A stretch of 64,000 nt of DNA. Origin: Neocallimastix lanati (nom. inval.) (taxonomy: Eukaryota; Neocallimastigomycota; Neocallimastigomycetes; Neocallimastigales; Neocallimastigaceae). The notes under the pieces are model-generated. The model saw only the letters and a program-made list of their open reading frames with translations. It searched no databases and had not been told where the DNA came from. The stretch spans positions 274,001 through 338,000 of the forward strand of contig JACVTC010000009.1 in NCBI GenBank assembly GCA_016946835.1. The letters are read 5' to 3'. Positions 61,117 through 64,000 of the stretch are shown in pieces; position 1 is the stretch's first letter, and every line of letters starts with the position of its first letter. The translations under genes were made by a program, and so were the position numbers.

Positions 61117-62170
61117 TCATACATTAAGTTACAATAAATAGATAAATTGAACAACCAGTTTATATACAATATATATATATATTATAATATTATTATTCAA
61201 TAGTATATAACAAATAAAGTTTTATAGTTATTAAGTATTATTTATTTATTTGCATAACATAATATTTATTTATTTATTTATTATTAATTTATTTATTATT
61301 TAATTTTTCATTTATTTATATAATTAACAATGAAATTATATAAAGAATATATATATTAATTTCATTGTCAGGATTAATATGCTTAAAACGATTTAGGATT
61401 ATTGCATATTATGTGTGACAGTGACTGACTTTCTAATTATTAATTCTGTGATGACTTATTTATTAGTAAAACTTTTTTTCTTTTGTTTCCATGCAATAAA
61501 AATGTGGATAAATTTTAGAGCATCCTATCCTATTTACAAATAGAGTAATTTTAATTTATAAAAATAAAAAGAATACTATAAATTTAATTCTTCTTTTAGT
61601 ATTATGAGATAACTTTATTTGAAATAATTTGATCTAATATCATATCATGCAAATGATAAATAAAAAAATAATTGCTAAAATGGAATATAGCTAGAACTTT
61701 ATTAAATATTAAATGAGTAAATTGTATATATTATAAATATTATATATATTATATATATTTAATATTTGATACATATATTTATTTATAGTTATTATTAATT
61801 ATTAATTATAATCCCATTTATTAAATAGTATATTAAATTTTATATACACTTTTCTAAAGATTATAATTTCTATAAATATTTTATATATAATATAATTTAT
61901 TTAAAATTATATTTTTATTCACTTATTTATTGAATTATAATATTTTATATTAATTATTAGAAAACTTTATTTCATAAAATTAAATCATTAATTATTATAT
62001 ATTAAAATTGTAGAATACTAAACTTAATTTCTAAAAAATTTGAAGAATAATAATTTTATTAAATAATTAATTAATATTATCATATAATATATGTTTTGTT
62101 CATTTATTTATGTCTTTTTCATAGATTTATGTTATTAACATAAATAATGCTAATTTTACATAAAAATAAT
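60780..62170. other. AT-rich intergenic DNA, no gene seen
   Basis: Contains an (ATA)n run near 61085-61115 and a modestly GC-richer stretch at 61365-61540 (TGTCAGGATTAATATGC, GTGTGACAGTGACTGACTT) without a sustained frame or a clear hairpin. Nothing can be named. Confidence 0.5.
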
Positions 62171-62179
62171 AAGTACTTG

Positions 62180-63205
62180 ATAAATAAATAATAAATAATA
62201 AATAATAAATAATAAATAATAAATAATAAATGATAAATAATAATGAGTATTTATTAATAAATAATAAATAATAGATGATACATAAGAAATAATAAATAAT
62301 AAATAATAAATAATAAATAATAAATAATAAATAATAAATAATAATAAATAATAATAAATAATAAATAATAAATAATAAATAATAAATAATAAATAATAAA
62401 TAATAAATAATAAATAATAAATAATAAATAATAATATTGAGTATTTATTAATAAATAATAAATAATAGATGATACATAAGAAATAATAAATAATAAATAA
62501 TAAATAATAAATAATAAATAATAAATAATAAATAATAAATAATAATAAATAATATGAGTATTTATTAATAAATAATAATAAATAATAAATAATAATAAGT
62601 ATTTATTAATAAATAATAATAAATAATAAATAATAATATGAGTATTTATTAATAAATAATAATAAATAATAAATAATAATATAAGTATTTATTAATAAAT
62701 AATAATAAATAATAAATAATAATATAAGTATTTATTAATAAATAATAATAAATAATAAATAATAATATGAGTATTTATTAATAAATAATAATAAATAATA
62801 AATAATAATATGAGTATTTATTAATAAATAATAATAAATAATAAATAATAATATGAGTATTTATTAATAAATAATAATAAATAATAAATAATAATATGAA
62901 TAAATAATAAATAATTGAATAATAAATAATAAATAATAAATAATAAATAATAAATAATAAATAATAAATAATAAATAATAATATGAGTATTTATTAATAA
63001 ATAATAATATATAATAAATAATAATATGAGTATTTATTAATAAATAATAAATAATTGAATAATAAATAATAAATAATAAATAATAAATAATAAATAATAA
63101 ATAATAAATAATAAATAATAAATTATAAATAATAAATTATAAATTATAAATAATAAATAATAAATAATAAATAAATAATAAATAATAGATGATACATAAG
63201 AAATA
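62180..63205. repeat. Heptamer array with 43-bp higher-order repeat
   Basis: (AATAAAT)n interspersed with GAGTATTTATTAATAA. Between about 62560 and 62900 the unit is regular at 43 bp (for example starts at 62641 and 62684), about eight copies. ATAGATGATACATAAGAAAT recurs at about 62270, 62466 and 63187. Confidence 0.92.
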
Positions 63206-63285
63206 ATAAATAATTAGTATATAGAATTAATAGGAAAATTTATAAAAATTGTGACGTTTTTTTGCTTTTTTATTTTTGTAATATA

Positions 63286-63615
63286 ATGTGGCGTATTATT
63301 TAATACATAAATAAATTAATGAAAACGTAAAACTATTATTTAAATATTTTTATTTAAAAGAATATTTTATTTTTAAATTTAAAGAATATTTTTAATAAAA
63401 TAAAAATATATATATATTTATTTTATTTTTTTTTTAATTATTTACTTAATAATATTGTTCATAAGAAAAAAATTTTTTATGGCGTTAAATTAGACTATCA
63501 ACATGCCACATTACAAAATTAATTTATTTGGTTATTAAATTTTAAAAAAACTATGGTATATATTAATATATAATAAATAATAAACTATAAATATATATAA
63601 GCCACATTTTGTAAT
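63286..63615. repeat. GTGGC/GCCAC inverted-repeat element(s)
   Basis: AATGTGGCGTATTATT near 63286, ATGGCGTTAAATTAG near 63480, ATGCCACATTACAAAATT near 63504, and AAGCCACATTTTGTAATT near 63600. The outer GTGGC and GCCAC arms are complementary and about 210-310 bases apart. Probably one or two nested members of the small family at 326-386, 14848-15100 and 40585-40700. Confidence 0.45.
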
Positions 63616-63619
63616 TATT

Positions 63620-64000
63620 CTAACATTACTACTTAAAATAAATAAATATATATGTATATAAAATAAATAAATATATATATAAATATATAACTAAAAATAA
63701 AAATAAATGAATGTATAAATATTATATTACATCAAATAAATAAATATATATATAAAAAAAACTATATATATATTTTTTTAATTTTCATATATATATATAT
63801 TTTTTATTTTTCACTTCTGTCTTTTAAAAAGAAGTACATTATATATAAATTAAGGAATAATTGAGTTTGTTTATTTATAATAATCATTTTTATAATTGAT
63901 AGAAATATCCTTAAGAAATATATATCATCTTAATTTAAAGGAATAAATCTTTAATTCATACAGATTAAAGAAATTGATGAATTCATTATTAATTTTGTCC
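63620..64000. other. AT-rich end of window
   Basis: (TA)n and AAATAAAT runs; no gene seen. The last 60 bases are slightly less biased but too short to interpret. Confidence 0.5.

Overview
The window looks like eukaryotic nuclear DNA from an extremely AT-rich genome. The best guess is an anaerobic gut fungus (Neocallimastigomycota). The clues are intergenic DNA made almost only of A and T with long homopolymer runs, asparagine-rich low-complexity proteins, a short GT-AG intron, decayed hevein-type chitin-binding modules and a FLYWCH/MULE transposase relic. This is inference: no rRNA, tRNA or mitochondrial marker is present, and a dictyostelid-like AT-rich genome is not excluded by composition alone.

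Gene density is very low. Four host genes look intact: a 1040-residue low-complexity protein (9358-12480), its 782-residue two-exon paralogue (43226-45734), a 144-residue protein of raised GC (54947-55381) and a roughly seven-pass membrane protein (59228-60313). Around 46.4-56.9 kb lies a cluster of decayed coding sequence: an unrecognised relic with a possible structured RNA in front of it, a fossil secreted chitin-binding/phospholipase A2-like gene, an orphan Cys-rich last exon, a MULE transposase relic, and several Asn/Lys-rich remnants.

Most of the rest is repeats. Region by region: 0-8.5 kb holds heptamer microsatellites, a foldback element with inverted ends and small hairpins. 8.4-12.8 kb is gene 1 bracketed by a directly repeated 125-bp sequence. 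14.2-20.4 kb holds two full copies and one partial copy of a GC-richer mobile element. 20.6-33.2 kb is a T-rich tandem array of about 19-20 units with a basic period near 760 bp. 33.2-42.8 kb holds further duplications, an inverted outlier of the array, and repeats carrying GAATATTC palindromes. 52.6-53.9 kb is a large inverted repeat made of pentamer arrays. 57.5-63.2 kb has more heptamer arrays.

The most interesting points are the 12.5-kb satellite-like array with its recently amplified 760-bp block and its inverted outlier; the novel paralogous pair of MNN-repeat proteins with shared conserved islands but different N-terminal repeats, intron content and start; and a short core shared by otherwise separate heptamer arrays. 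No operon logic applies. The intact genes are scattered singletons whose only clear relationship is the paralogy of the two long proteins.
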